Shown here: piece after piece, positions 1 to 7,650 of the stretch
Layout: every line of letters begins with the position of its first letter
Numbering within the stretch: the stretch's first letter is position 1
NCBI RefSeq assembly: GCF_004522235.1
Contig: NZ_SDLT01000024.1
Location: 84,396 to 148,395 of the forward strand
Length of the DNA: 64,000 nt
Direction: 5' to 3'
Origin: Amycolatopsis nivea
Lineage (GTDB): Bacteria; Actinomycetota; Actinomycetes; Mycobacteriales; Pseudonocardiaceae
Position numbers and translations under genes: made by a program
The notes under the pieces: model-generated
Seen by the model: the letters and a program-made list of their open reading frames with translations, nothing else
The model's database searches: none
Told to the model about the DNA's origin: nothing

Positions 1-342
1 GCCCAGGCAGCCGGACGCGCCGCCGCGCTCGCGGACCCGGCGTCGAAGGTCGAAACCCGCGACTACGTGCTCACGGTCGCGGACTATTTCGAGACCTACG
101 TCGTGGAAGCGACGTTGCACCACCTGGACCTCGTCATGCATCTGTCCGGAGTGGACGGTCCAGACGCAGACTGCCTGGCCGCGACCCGGCGAACCGTCGA
201 GACTGCCCTCGGTTCGCCACTTCCGCCAACCCTGGACGACCAGACCGCGCTCCTGGTAGCGACCGGCCGCCGTGCCGCAACCGACGAGGAAAAAGCGGCA
301 TTGGGGTCGCTGACGGAGAAGCTGCCGATCGTCCTCGGCTAG
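1..342 (+). CDS. Maleylpyruvate isomerase-like (DinB/MDMPI fold) protein, C-terminal part
   Basis: The frame is open from the first base, so the 5' end lies outside the window; 113 residues plus the stop are visible. The segment 'ETYVVEATLHHLDL' resembles the metal-ligand helix of the mycothiol-dependent maleylpyruvate isomerase family, a four-helix DinB-like fold common in actinobacteria that often acts in mycothiol-dependent transfer or isomerisation. Most actinobacterial members have no known substrate, and the N-terminal half needed to judge the other ligands is missing. The stop codon overlaps the stop of the convergent downstream gene by two bases, so the two transcripts end face to face with no spacer for a separate terminator. 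The family call is moderate and the substrate is unknown. Confidence 0.5.
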   Translation, partial: AQAAGRAAALADPASKVETRDYVLTVADYFETYVVEATLHHLDLVMHLSGVDGPDADCLAATRRTVETALGSPLPPTLDDQTALLVATGRRAATDEEKAALGSLTEKLPIVLG

Positions 343-1328
343 ACCGAAAGCCGTTCCGCCGCAGTCAACTCAGCAAGCGCGGCAAACGATTCGACGCGCG
401 CCGCCGGCTCGTAAGTACTGGTGCTGACGAGCAACTCGTCCGCCCCGGTCGACTCGACCAGATCCGCGAGACGTGCGCCGACCTCGTCCGGGGTGCCACT
501 GATCTGCCCGGCCAAGGTGTCATCGAGACGACGGCGTTCGCGGTCGGTCATCGGCAGCGCCAAAATCTCGTCCGCAGGCGAAAGCGGCGGGAAAACGCCA
601 TGGCTGCGCGAGTACACAGTGGACCAAGCCTCGGGCACCAGCAGCCGCCGAGCCTCCTCCGCGGTGTCCGCCACCGCGACCGCTGTCGACACGACGACAT
701 AGGGATCGTCCACATCGGACCGGAACGTTTCGCGGTACCGCGAAATCGCCTCGACCATCGCACGCTGCCCATGCGCCGGAGCGATCACCAACGGCAACCC
801 GAGCCCAGCCGCGAGATCCGCACCCGCACCAGTCGCAAGCAAGAACACCGGCACCGACAACCCCTCGGCCGGGATCGCGTGTACCCCGTCGTGCTCGCCC
901 CGGAAGAACGCGAGAAGCTCGCGAACCTGCCCGTCGAAGCCGTCGGCCGCATCCTTGCCCTGCCCGAGCGCACGCCGCACCGGCTCGATAAACCCGACCG
1001 AACGCCCGATCCCGAGATCGATCCGCCCAGGGAACAAGGACTCCAGAATCCCGAACTGCTCAGCAACCACGAGCGGCCGATGATTGGGCAACATCACGCC
1101 CCCGGACCCGACCCGGATACGCGAGGTCGCAGACGCGACGGCGGACGCGAGCACCGCAGGCGAAGACCCGGCGACCCCAGGTACGCCATGGTGTTCGGAA
1201 ACCCAGAACCGGTGATAGCCGAGAGCTTCGATGTCACGCGCGAACGCGACAGTGTCCTGGATCGCCTGCGCGGTCCCCCGCCCTCGCCGCACGGGCGACC
1301 GGTCCAGCACGGAAATCGGAACGTCCAC
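339..1328 (-). CDS. LLM-class flavin-dependent oxidoreductase (luciferase-like monooxygenase)
   Basis: This is a single-domain bacterial-luciferase-like flavoenzyme of about 329 residues, expected to use reduced FMN to oxidise an unknown organic substrate in the cytoplasm. The family pattern is clear: 'VPISVLDRSPV' at the N-terminus, 'YHRFWVSEHHG' (the EHH motif near the flavin pocket), 'RIRVGSGGVMLPNHRPL' and 'GRIDLGIGRS'. I place the start at the GTG at 1328 because homologues begin directly with the 'VDVPISVLDRSP' strand; an in-frame ATG at 1373 would add 15 residues of poor family fit. It is convergent with the partial gene at the window edge. No partner flavin reductase is adjacent, so it probably draws on a general one. 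Confidence 0.85.
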   Translation of the reverse strand: MDVPISVLDRSPVRRGRGTAQAIQDTVAFARDIEALGYHRFWVSEHHGVPGVAGSSPAVLASAVASATSRIRVGSGGVMLPNHRPLVVAEQFGILESLFPGRIDLGIGRSVGFIEPVRRALGQGKDAADGFDGQVRELLAFFRGEHDGVHAIPAEGLSVPVFLLATGAGADLAAGLGLPLVIAPAHGQRAMVEAISRYRETFRSDVDDPYVVVSTAVAVADTAEEARRLLVPEAWSTVYSRSHGVFPPLSPADEILALPMTDRERRRLDDTLAGQISGTPDEVGARLADLVESTGADELLVSTSTYEPAARVESFAALAELTAAERLSV

Positions 1329-1380
1329 GCCCACGGCAACGCCATCCGGACAGCGCGAATTCCCCGCCCCCACGACCGTC

Positions 1381-1430
1381 CGTGAGGGCCACCCTCACGG
1401 TCCCTGATTCCCTCAGGGTTCCCCTCACGG
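1381..1430. repeat. Double-hairpin copy of the dispersed GTGAGGG/CCCTCAC element
   Basis: CGTGAGGG, a 3-nt loop and CCCTCACG form an 8-bp hairpin (1381-1399). It is followed by CCCTGA, a 5-nt loop and TCAGGG, and then by CCCCTCACGG, which can pair with the first arm instead. Closely related sequence occurs at 63936-63970 and inside the array at 16836-17258. It sits upstream of the flavin oxidoreductase. It has no coding capacity and could act as a transcript-end or nucleoid-associated element; its function is unknown. Confidence 0.7.
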
Positions 1431-1506
1431 CCCTAAAACCGCAGCCGGTGCACCCAACCATCGAGGCACCCACACCTCCCCCGCACCCCGATACGAAGCT
1501 CATCTG

Positions 1507-1563
1507 CGGTCGGTGGGTGCTTGTCAAGGCATCTTTCCCGCCTTGACAAGCACCCACCGACCG
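1507..1563. repeat. Perfect 24-bp inverted repeat with 9-nt loop
   Basis: Bases 1507-1530 are the exact reverse complement of 1540-1563, separated by the 9-nt loop ATCTTTCCC. The arms contain GGTGGGTGC and TTGTCAAGG. There is no T-run on either side, so it is not a typical Rho-independent terminator, though such a stem could still stop polymerase or block exonucleases. It lies between the DUF6221 gene (3' end) and the flavin oxidoreductase (5' end), both on the minus strand, where a terminator would be sensible. The 312 bp between 1329 and 1640 otherwise hold only the element at 1381. Confidence 0.85.
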
Positions 1564-1640
1564 TCAGCACAATCAAGCTTCGGGGTGCCCCACGCAACCC
1601 TCAAAAGCAATGTCGCCGCCAGGCGACGAGCCGAGCCCGC

Positions 1641-2033
1641 TCAAGGCCTCCACCGCTCGCTGTAATCCGGATGGTCCGCATACGGCAACGCCAGCAACCG
1701 CAACGTCAAACACCAATTCGACCCGGCCTCATCCGCGGGCACATGACAGGTCTCACACCAATACTCGCTGCCGTACAACGGAAACCCAGGCACCTTCTCC
1801 GACACCGTGGTCCGATGCGCGAGCATGATCCGCCGCGTCGCCTCGATCTCGTTGATCATCTGGTTGACCACGTCGAGTTCGAGGTCGCCAAGGGAGCGGA
1901 CCCGCTCCTCGAGCCCGACCTTGGCCTCGCCGCGGTTGAGCGACTCGCCGGCCTTGCCCTTCTGCACCGCCTGCATGATCAGCGCCTGCCGCTGTCCGAC
2001 GCGCGCGGCCAGGAACGCGATCAGGTCGTCCAC
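1641..2033 (-). CDS. DUF6221 family protein
   Basis: A 130-residue protein with the layout of the actinobacterial DUF6221 family: an N-terminal 'DDLIAFLAARV' segment, a helical middle ending in 'EIEATRRIMLAHR', a short Cys pair ('WCETCHV') and the typical C-terminus 'TLRLLALPYADHPDY'. The function is unknown. Members are often found in variable regions and on phages or plasmids of actinomycetes, so this could be acquired. It starts at a GTG with a purine-rich Shine-Dalgarno (GGAGGAGGGAG) a few bases upstream. The 192 bp between this start and the polymerase gene hold AACATT/AATGTT arms 15 bp apart and a TTCGCGAA palindrome, possible promoter elements. Confidence 0.75.
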   Translation of the reverse strand: MDDLIAFLAARVGQRQALIMQAVQKGKAGESLNRGEAKVGLEERVRSLGDLELDVVNQMINEIEATRRIMLAHRTTVSEKVPGFPLYGSEYWCETCHVPADEAGSNWCLTLRLLALPYADHPDYSERWRP

Positions 2034-2225
2034 GACGTCTCCCTCCTCCGGTCCCGGCTCCCCTCCGGTTCCGGCAATAGTCGCACCTCGACCCCGGCGC
2101 GTTACCGCTTAGCGGTGCACCTCACGGTAATCGACCTCGGAAAAACCAGTACGACCTGCGGAAACATTCGCGAAATTCCCCGCAATGTTGATCACCGAGA
2201 GTGAACACGCCCGGCGATCGGACGA

Positions 2226-3248
2226 TCACGCCTGGTCGGATCGGGCCTTGCTCGGCTGCACCCGCTTCGGTTCGCCAGGCATTTTCGGGTAGTCCGGCGG
2301 GTATGGCAGTTCCGCACCGCCGAGGTCGCGGTCGTCGCGTTCGTACCACTCCAGCAGCGTCTCCAGCCCGAACGCCTTCTCGTCCATCGGCGCGTGGAGG
2401 TCACCGTGCTCGGCGAGGAAGCCGGGGACGGTCAGGACGTCGAAGTCGTCCGGGTCGACGTCGGCGAGCAAGTCCCAGGTCAGCGGGGTCGACACGGTCG
2501 CGCGCGGGGTGCCGCGCACCGACCAGGAGGAGGCGACCGTCCGGTCCCGGGCCGCCTGGTTGTAGTCGAGGAAGACGCGACCGCCGCGTTCCTCCTTCCA
2601 CCAGGAGACCGTCGCCTTGTCCGGGATCCGCCGTTCGACCTCGCGGCCGAGCGCGATCACCGCGTGCCGCACCGCGATGAAGTCCCATTCCGGGCGGATC
2701 CGCACGAGCACGTGCACGCCGCGGCCGCCGGAGGTCTTCGGGTAGCCGGCGAGCCCGGCGTCGGCGAGCACCTCGCGCACGACGCCGGCGACCTCGACGG
2801 CGTTGGCGAACCCGGCGCGCTCCGGCGGGTCGACGTCGATCCGCAGCTCGTCCGGATGATCCAGGTCAGGACGGCGGACCGGCCACGGGTGGAAGTCGAA
2901 CGTGCCGAGGTTGGCCGCCCAGGCGAACACCGCGGGTTCGGTCGGGCAGACCTCGTCGGCGGTGCGGCCGGACGGGAAGGTGATCCGAGCGGTCTCGAGC
3001 CAGTCCGGCGCACCCTTGGGCACGCGCTTGGCGTAGAACCACTCGCCGGTGACGCCGTCGACGTAGCGTTTCAGAGTGGTCGGCCGCTCGCCGATCGCGC
3101 GCAGCAACGGATCGGCCACGGCGAGGTAGTACTCGACCACCTGCCGCTTCGTAATGCCGCGTTCGGGGAAGTAGACCTTGTCCGGGCTCGACACCCGGAC
3201 GGTGCGCTCCCCCACCTGGTACTCGACCGGATCGCCGTTTTTGGCCAT
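2226..3248 (-). CDS. Stand-alone LigD-type polymerase/primase domain protein
   Basis: A 340-residue archaeo-eukaryotic-primase-type polymerase (LigD PolDom), which adds ribo- or deoxynucleotides to broken or gapped DNA ends. Visible family motifs are 'SSPDKVYFPERGITK' at the start, 'RIDVDPP' (the catalytic DxD-like pair), 'KTSGGRGVHVLVRI' and 'VFLDYNQAARDRTVASSWSVR'. The protein ends at the polymerase domain, with no ligase or phosphoesterase module. Neither Ku nor an ATP ligase is in the window, so it may serve repair or priming alone. I use the ATG at 3248 ('MAKNGDPVEYQVGERT'), which fits family starts; an upstream in-frame ATG at 3386 would place an implausible leader inside the divergent neighbour. 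A 37-bp gap separates it from the divergent TVP38 gene. Confidence 0.9.
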   Translation of the reverse strand: MAKNGDPVEYQVGERTVRVSSPDKVYFPERGITKRQVVEYYLAVADPLLRAIGERPTTLKRYVDGVTGEWFYAKRVPKGAPDWLETARITFPSGRTADEVCPTEPAVFAWAANLGTFDFHPWPVRRPDLDHPDELRIDVDPPERAGFANAVEVAGVVREVLADAGLAGYPKTSGGRGVHVLVRIRPEWDFIAVRHAVIALGREVERRIPDKATVSWWKEERGGRVFLDYNQAARDRTVASSWSVRGTPRATVSTPLTWDLLADVDPDDFDVLTVPGFLAEHGDLHAPMDEKAFGLETLLEWYERDDRDLGGAELPYPPDYPKMPGEPKRVQPSKARSDQA

Positions 3249-3285
3249 GCGGCCACCGTAGCCGCGAGTGCCGTACCGTGGCGGG

Positions 3286-3960
3286 GTGTCCGGGAGAACC
3301 AAGCTGATCGCCGCCCTGGTCGTGCTAGCTCTTCTCGGCGCCGCCGCGCTGTGGCTGCCGATTCCGGGACCGGCGCAACTGCGCACCTGGGCCGCGGAGA
3401 CCGGATCGATGACTCCGCTGGTGCTCCTCGTGGCTTACTCGTTGCTCACCGTCGCGCCGATCCCGCGCACGGTGTTCAATCTGGCCGCCGGTTTGCTCGT
3501 CGGGAGCGTCGCGGGGGTGGTCATCGCCTTGGCGGCCACCACGATCGCCGCCGGGCTGGCGTACGGGCTGGCCCGGCTGCTCGGCCGCGACTTGATCCTG
3601 CGGCACCTCCACCGCGCGCCGGTGCGGGCGGTCAACGACCGGCTCTCCGACGGAGGCGTGCTCGCCATCACGTCGCTGCGGTTGATCCCGGTCGTCCCGT
3701 TTTCGGCGATGAACTACCTGTGCGGCGTTTCGTCCGTGAAACTCGTTCCGTACCTTGCCGGAACGGCGCTCGGGAGCGTCCCCGGAACCATCGCGGTGGT
3801 CGTTTTCGCGGACGCGCTGACCGGCGACACGCCGCCCGCTTTGCTGGCTTGCTACGCGGTCTTCGCCGCGCTCGGCGCGGCAGGATTGGTGCGGGTGCTG
3901 CGGAAGCGCGTCCCCGCCGCCGAGCCGGAGGCGCCCGTGCCGTCGGCACCGGCTGGCTGA
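3286..3960 (+). CDS. TVP38/TMEM64 (DedA-like, SNARE-associated) membrane protein
   Basis: A 224-residue integral membrane protein. The first hydrophobic helix is 'LIAALVVLALLGAAALWLP', followed by the re-entrant core typical of the TVP38/DedA family: 'APIPRTVFNLAAGLLVGS' and, later, 'LRLIPVVPFSAMNYLCG' with its conserved Arg-Leu-Ile-Pro and Pro-Phe. The family has been linked to lipid scrambling and membrane homeostasis; its role here is unknown. The GTG at 3286 ('VSGRTK') is preferred over the GTG at 3268 because it leaves a usable upstream region between divergent starts. It is followed by the kinase gene in the same reading frame. Confidence 0.85.
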   Translation: MSGRTKLIAALVVLALLGAAALWLPIPGPAQLRTWAAETGSMTPLVLLVAYSLLTVAPIPRTVFNLAAGLLVGSVAGVVIALAATTIAAGLAYGLARLLGRDLILRHLHRAPVRAVNDRLSDGGVLAITSLRLIPVVPFSAMNYLCGVSSVKLVPYLAGTALGSVPGTIAVVVFADALTGDTPPALLACYAVFAALGAAGLVRVLRKRVPAAEPEAPVPSAPAG

Positions 3961-4059
3961 CGGCGGGCAGGTACTTCCGACCGCTACACTCGTTCGGGTG
4001 CGCGAGGGGTATCCGCGCTGCGCACGACCACGATCACGGGACTTTCGTCAGGAGCGGGC

Positions 4060-5718
4060 GTCATCGACACCGGGCAGCTGATCGCGGGGCACTACCGCCT
4101 CGTCGAGCACATTGGTAGCGGTGCCATGGGCGTGGTGTGGCGTGCCGTGGACGTGCGCCTGGAGCGGTCGGTGGCGATCAAGCAGATCCTGCCGCAGCCG
4201 GGCGTCTCCGAGGCCGAACGCGACAACATGCGCCAGCGCGCGATGCGCGAGGCGAAGAACGCGGCCCGTTTCCAGCACCCCAACGCGATCGTCGTGTTCG
4301 ACGTCGCCGAGCACGGCGGCGACCCGTGCCTGGTGATGGAGTACCTCAACGGCCCGAGCCTGTCCGCGGTGCTGTCCGAACAGGGCACGCTGCCGGTCGG
4401 CCAGGTCGCGCGGATCGGCGAACAGGTCGCCGCGGCGCTCGTGGCCGCGCACCGCGCCGGGATCGTGCACCGGGACGTCAAGCCCGGCAACATCCTCATC
4501 GACGAAACCGGCACCGCGAAGATCACCGACTTCGGCATCTCGCGCGCGGCCGGCGACATGACGCTCACCCAGACCGGCCTCATCGGCGGCACCCCGGCGT
4601 ACCTCGCCCCCGAGCTGGCCCGCGGCGCCGACCCGGTGCCCAGCTCGGACGTCTTCGCCCTCGGCGCGACGCTGTACCAGGCGATCGAGGGGCAGACGCC
4701 GTACGGCAACACCACGAACCAGCTCGCCCTGCTTTACGCGGCGGCGAACGGCCAGGTCAACCCGCCGACGCAGGCCGGTCCGGCGACCGCGTTGCTGATG
4801 AGCCTGCTGCGCAGCGAGGCTTCCGAGCGGCCGAGCATGGCCGAGGCACGGGAGCGGCTGGCTCAGCTGGCGACCGGGGAACCGGCCGCGCCGCAGCAGT
4901 TGCTGTCGGGGAATCGCGGTCCGGGGAGCAATGGATCCCGTCCGCCGTGGGCGCGTACGGCCGCTCCGGCGGCGGCTGCCGCTGCTGCGCCGAAGGCTCC
5001 GTCTAACCCGCCTCGGACGCCGACTGCTGCGTTCATGCCGATGGGTGCGCCTTCGCGTCCCGCTCCCCCGGCGAACACTCCGCCGCGTCCGCAGCCCGCT
5101 GTGCGGCCTACGCCGACTGCTGCTGCGCCGAACTACTCCGGTGCCGGGTCGGGGGATCGGGTTTCGCCTGCTGCGGCGCGGAAGAAGAAGATGGCGTTCC
5201 TCGCTGGCGGTGCCGCGGCGGTCGTTGCGGTGGCGTTGGTGGTGTTTCTCGTGTTGAGCAGCAGTCGGGACAAGGGCGGCAGTTCGTCGAACGCGCAGCC
5301 GCCCGCGCCGAACTCCTCCGCTCCGGCGTCTCCGTCGAGCACGCCGAGTTCCTCTGCGCCGCCGGTCAAGTCCAACGGCACCGTGCAGTGGGGGCCAGCG
5401 GGTGATCGGGTCATTGATTTTTACGGGGCTGTGGGAAAACCCGAGGCGTGGGCGATGCTGACCCCCTCGGCGCAGGCAGCCTTCGGCGATCAGGCCGCGT
5501 TCGCCTCGTACTGGGCACAGAACAAGTTGAACACCTACCGGAACGCGAGCGTTTACAAACGCCAGAACAACCCGGACGGCTCCGCCGACGTTCAGATCAC
5601 GCTGATTCCGGAAAACGGCGCGCAGACGCAGAAGGTCGTGCAGGTCATCGCCACGGAGGACGGCGCGCTGATGATCAACAGCGACCCTCGCCTCGGAAGC
5701 GGCGCGCCAGCGCAGTGA
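4060..5718 (+). CDS. Membrane-anchored serine/threonine protein kinase (PknD/PknB-like), non-canonical start
   Basis: A Hanks-type kinase, about 552 residues if translation begins at the GTC at 4060 or the ATC at 4063. The glycine loop 'GSGAMGVVW', the ATP lysine in 'VAIKQ' (about residue 41), 'HRDVKPGN' (catalytic Asp about 139) and 'DFGIS' (about 157) are intact. A Pro/Ala-rich linker leads to one membrane helix (about 378-400), a Ser/Pro stalk and a small extracellular domain that could sense a ligand. No ATG, GTG or TTG is in frame between the previous gene's stop (3960) and the internal ATG at 4126, which would cut the glycine loop. The Shine-Dalgarno AGGAG (4050-4054) is 5 nt before the GTC and 8 nt before the ATC. 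A G-to-C change in an original GTG is possible. Confidence 0.9.
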   Translation, partial: VIDTGQLIAGHYRLVEHIGSGAMGVVWRAVDVRLERSVAIKQILPQPGVSEAERDNMRQRAMREAKNAARFQHPNAIVVFDVAEHGGDPCLVMEYLNGPSLSAVLSEQGTLPVGQVARIGEQVAAALVAAHRAGIVHRDVKPGNILIDETGTAKITDFGISRAAGDMTLTQTGLIGGTPAYLAPELARGADPVPSSDVFALGATLYQAIEGQTPYGNTTNQLALLYAAANGQVNPPTQAGPATALLMSLLRSEASERPSMAEARERLAQLATGEPAAPQQLLSGNRGPGSNGSRPPWARTAAPAAAAAAAPKAPSNPPRTPTAAFMPMGAPSRPAPPANTPPRPQPAVRPTPTAAAPNYSGAGSGDRVSPAAARKKKMAFLAGGAAAVVAVALVVFLVLSSSRDKGGSSSNAQPPAPNSSAPASPSSTPSSSAPPVKSNGTVQWGPAGDRVIDFYGAVGKPEAWAMLTPSAQAAFGDQAAFASYWAQNKLNTYRNASVYKRQNNPDGSADVQITLIPENGAQTQKVVQVIATEDGALMINSDPRLGSGAPAQ

Positions 5719-5768
5719 CACTCGCCGCAGAGGTGGGTCCAGCGGGACGAATAGCCTACCTTTGAAGC

Positions 5769-6074
5769 ATGGCCGAGAACGGAGCTCTGCCGCCGGGCTG
5801 GAATCCTCGGTTCCACGAGGATCTGGTCGGGCTGGATCCGTACGACCCGGAGGCCCGTGCGTTCGCCGCCCATCTCGACCGGATGGAGCGCACCGGGCCG
5901 ACTTTCACCGTCGAGGCGTGCCTGGACCAGGTCGCCGACTTCGCCGAGTCCAGCAACCGCACCGGCGGGCTCCGCTACTGGGTGTCCGCGCTGGTCGTGG
6001 TGCTGATCGTGCTCGGGCTGCTGGTCACCGCCTGGGACATCGCGCTGCACACGGTCGCTTTTCTCTCCAGGTAA
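5769..6074 (+). CDS. Small single-pass membrane protein of unknown function
   Basis: A 101-residue protein. The N-terminal 65-70 residues are soluble and acidic with a repeated 'DPY/DPE' character. A single C-terminal hydrophobic helix ('WVSALVVVLIVLGLLVTAW') is followed by about ten residues. The N-terminus is probably cytoplasmic, since the basic residues lie before the helix, but this is not certain. It starts at an ATG 50 bp after the kinase stop and ends 19 bp before msrB on the same strand, so the three may be cotranscribed. I do not recognise the family. It could be a phosphorylation target or accessory of the neighbouring kinase, which is inference from position only. Confidence 0.75.
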   Translation: MAENGALPPGWNPRFHEDLVGLDPYDPEARAFAAHLDRMERTGPTFTVEACLDQVADFAESSNRTGGLRYWVSALVVVLIVLGLLVTAWDIALHTVAFLSR

Positions 6075-6093
6075 CGTGGGAAGGGTGAAAGGT

Positions 6094-6522
6094 ATGAAAC
6101 CCGTCGTCGGCACCACTCCGCGCGTGGTGAAGTCCGACCAGGAATGGCGGGAGCAGCTTGCCCCCGAGGAGTACGCGGTGCTCCGGCAAGCCGGCACCGA
6201 ACGGCCGTTCACCGGCGAGTACACCGACACCAAGACCACCGGCGTGTACGAGTGCCGGGCTTGCGGCGCGGAGCTGTTCCGCAGCGACACGAAGTTCGAA
6301 AGCCACTGCGGCTGGCCGTCGTTCTACGATCCGGCGGACTCCGACGCGGTGCTGCTGCGCGAGGACCGCACCATGGGCATGCGGCGCATCGAGGTGCTGT
6401 GCGCCTCGTGCCACAGCCACCTCGGGCACGTGTTCGAGGGCGAGGGCTACGCGACCCCGACCGACCAGCGGTACTGCATCAACTCGATTTCCCTGAAGCT
6501 CGTCGAGGACTCCGGCGACTGA
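6094..6522 (+). CDS. msrB: Peptide-methionine (R)-S-oxide reductase MsrB
   Basis: A 142-residue cytoplasmic enzyme that reduces the R-sulfoxide of methionine in proteins, using thioredoxin-type electrons. The two zinc CxxC pairs are 'CRACG' and 'CASCH', the conserved core is 'ESHCGWPSFYDP', and the catalytic cysteine is in 'RYCINS' near the C-terminus. The length is normal for the single-domain form. I choose the ATG at 6094 ('MKPVVG'); GTGs at 6076 and 6085 are in frame but give atypical leaders. It is followed by a strong terminator. In mycobacteria msrB lies close to hemQ, as recalled from M. tuberculosis; here the TIGR04222/MNIO block and a CoA-transferase separate them. Confidence 0.95.
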   Translation: MKPVVGTTPRVVKSDQEWREQLAPEEYAVLRQAGTERPFTGEYTDTKTTGVYECRACGAELFRSDTKFESHCGWPSFYDPADSDAVLLREDRTMGMRRIEVLCASCHSHLGHVFEGEGYATPTDQRYCINSISLKLVEDSGD

Positions 6523-6537
6523 CGCCGAGGTCCGCCG

Positions 6538-6574
6538 AAACCGCCCTTCCCGCTCCCGGGGAGGGCGGTTTTTC
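6538..6574 (+). terminator. Rho-independent terminator after msrB
   Basis: AACCGCCC with GC-rich continuation pairs with GGGCGGTT, followed by a T-run (about TTTTT). It lies 16 bp after the msrB stop and separates the kinase/msrB unit from the TIGR04222 cluster that follows. Confidence 0.85.
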
Positions 6575-6634
6575 GTCCGGCGGCAACCCCGGGCAGGCGG
6601 GTAACGTGGTTTGTTCATCCGGAGGGGGACCGTG

Positions 6635-7552
6635 ATGGACTGGACGATCGAACGCGCGATGCCGGCCGCGCTGATCCTGGTGCTGGCGCTGGTCTGCTGG
6701 TGGCTCGGACGGCGGACCGCCGCGCGGCTGCACCGGGGCAGGCATCCCGAAACCCGGCTGACGTCCGCGGCGCAGGTCGCGTTGCTGACGAACGGACCGT
6801 TCCGCGTCGCCGAGACGACGGTCGCCTCGATGCTGGAGCGGGAGCAACTGCGCGCGGATTCCGTGGGACGGCTGTATCGCACGCCGACCGAGCCGTCGGA
6901 CGCGCTGAGCAGGGAAGCTGCCGAGCTGACCGGCACGGGGGTCGGGATCGCGACGGTGCTGCGCGGTCTCGTCTGGGGCGACACGGTCCGCGAACTGGTC
7001 GACGACCTCACCAAGCGCGGACTGCTGGTCGACGGCCACGCGCTGCGGCGAGCGTGGAAGTGGACCGCGATCGAAGAAGCGGTGCTGGCGGCGGCCGGTG
7101 TGGCGGCGTTTGTCGGCGGGCTGAACGGCTACGTGCTGATTTCGGTTCTGCTGCCCGCGTGGTTCGTGTTCGCCGCGCTGTCCCGTCGCCGGGCGGCCCG
7201 GCGGATCCGGCCGACCGACGCCGGACGTGAAGCCGCCGAAGCGGCGTGGCCGGATCAGAGCCTGATCAGCGGGCTGACCGGGAGCGTCGCGGTCGGCGGA
7301 CTGTCGAACCATCCGGATCGCGAGCTGCGGGTCGCCCTGCTCCGCGGGCTCCCGGCGACCCGCCGGGCGGGGGCGGCCATCGCGGGAGCCGCGGGCGGGT
7401 TCGCCGGACCGGCGGGGTACTGGGCCGCTGGGACGGGCTGCGGGTCTGGCTGCGGCGGCGGAGCGGGCTGCGGCTCCGGATGCGGCGGTTCCGGGTGCGG
7501 GTCGGGATGCGGCGGCGGGTGCGGCGGGGGCTGCGGCGGCGGGAACAGCTGA
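6635..7552 (+). CDS. TIGR04222-type membrane protein with 8-Cys Gly/Cys tail (putative MNIO substrate 1)
   Basis: A 305-residue protein of the TIGR04222 family, whose members share a conserved N-terminal domain followed by low-complexity, often Gly/Cys-rich ends. It has a first membrane helix ('ALILVLALVCWWLG'), a soluble domain ('TSAAQVALLTNGPFRVAETTV'), a helical pair ('AAGVAAFVGGLNGYVLI') and a second soluble part with 'IRPTDAGREA' and 'LSNHPDREL'. The tail (about 260-305) is almost only Gly, Ser and Cys, with eight Cys mostly four residues apart. I start at the ATG at 6635, 9 nt after GGAGG; a GTG lies just before it. It is the first of a same-strand set leading into the DUF692 enzyme, so the tail is a plausible modification substrate. 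Confidence 0.8.
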   Translation: MDWTIERAMPAALILVLALVCWWLGRRTAARLHRGRHPETRLTSAAQVALLTNGPFRVAETTVASMLEREQLRADSVGRLYRTPTEPSDALSREAAELTGTGVGIATVLRGLVWGDTVRELVDDLTKRGLLVDGHALRRAWKWTAIEEAVLAAAGVAAFVGGLNGYVLISVLLPAWFVFAALSRRRAARRIRPTDAGREAAEAAWPDQSLISGLTGSVAVGGLSNHPDRELRVALLRGLPATRRAGAAIAGAAGGFAGPAGYWAAGTGCGSGCGGGAGCGSGCGGSGCGSGCGGGCGGGCGGGNS

Positions 7553-7650
7553 GCCGGGAACGAACCGGACATCGAGTGCGTCAGTTCTGCCGACAGCCTC
7601 CGGCGACCGGCCGGTTAGGGTTCCGGCAACGCTGAAACGAGGGGGAAGCC

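Noticed and set aside
600..1385. Long plus-strand open frame opposite the flavin oxidoreductase
   Set aside because: Arg/Pro-rich translation without family motifs; it is the complement of a well-supported gene and results from high GC.
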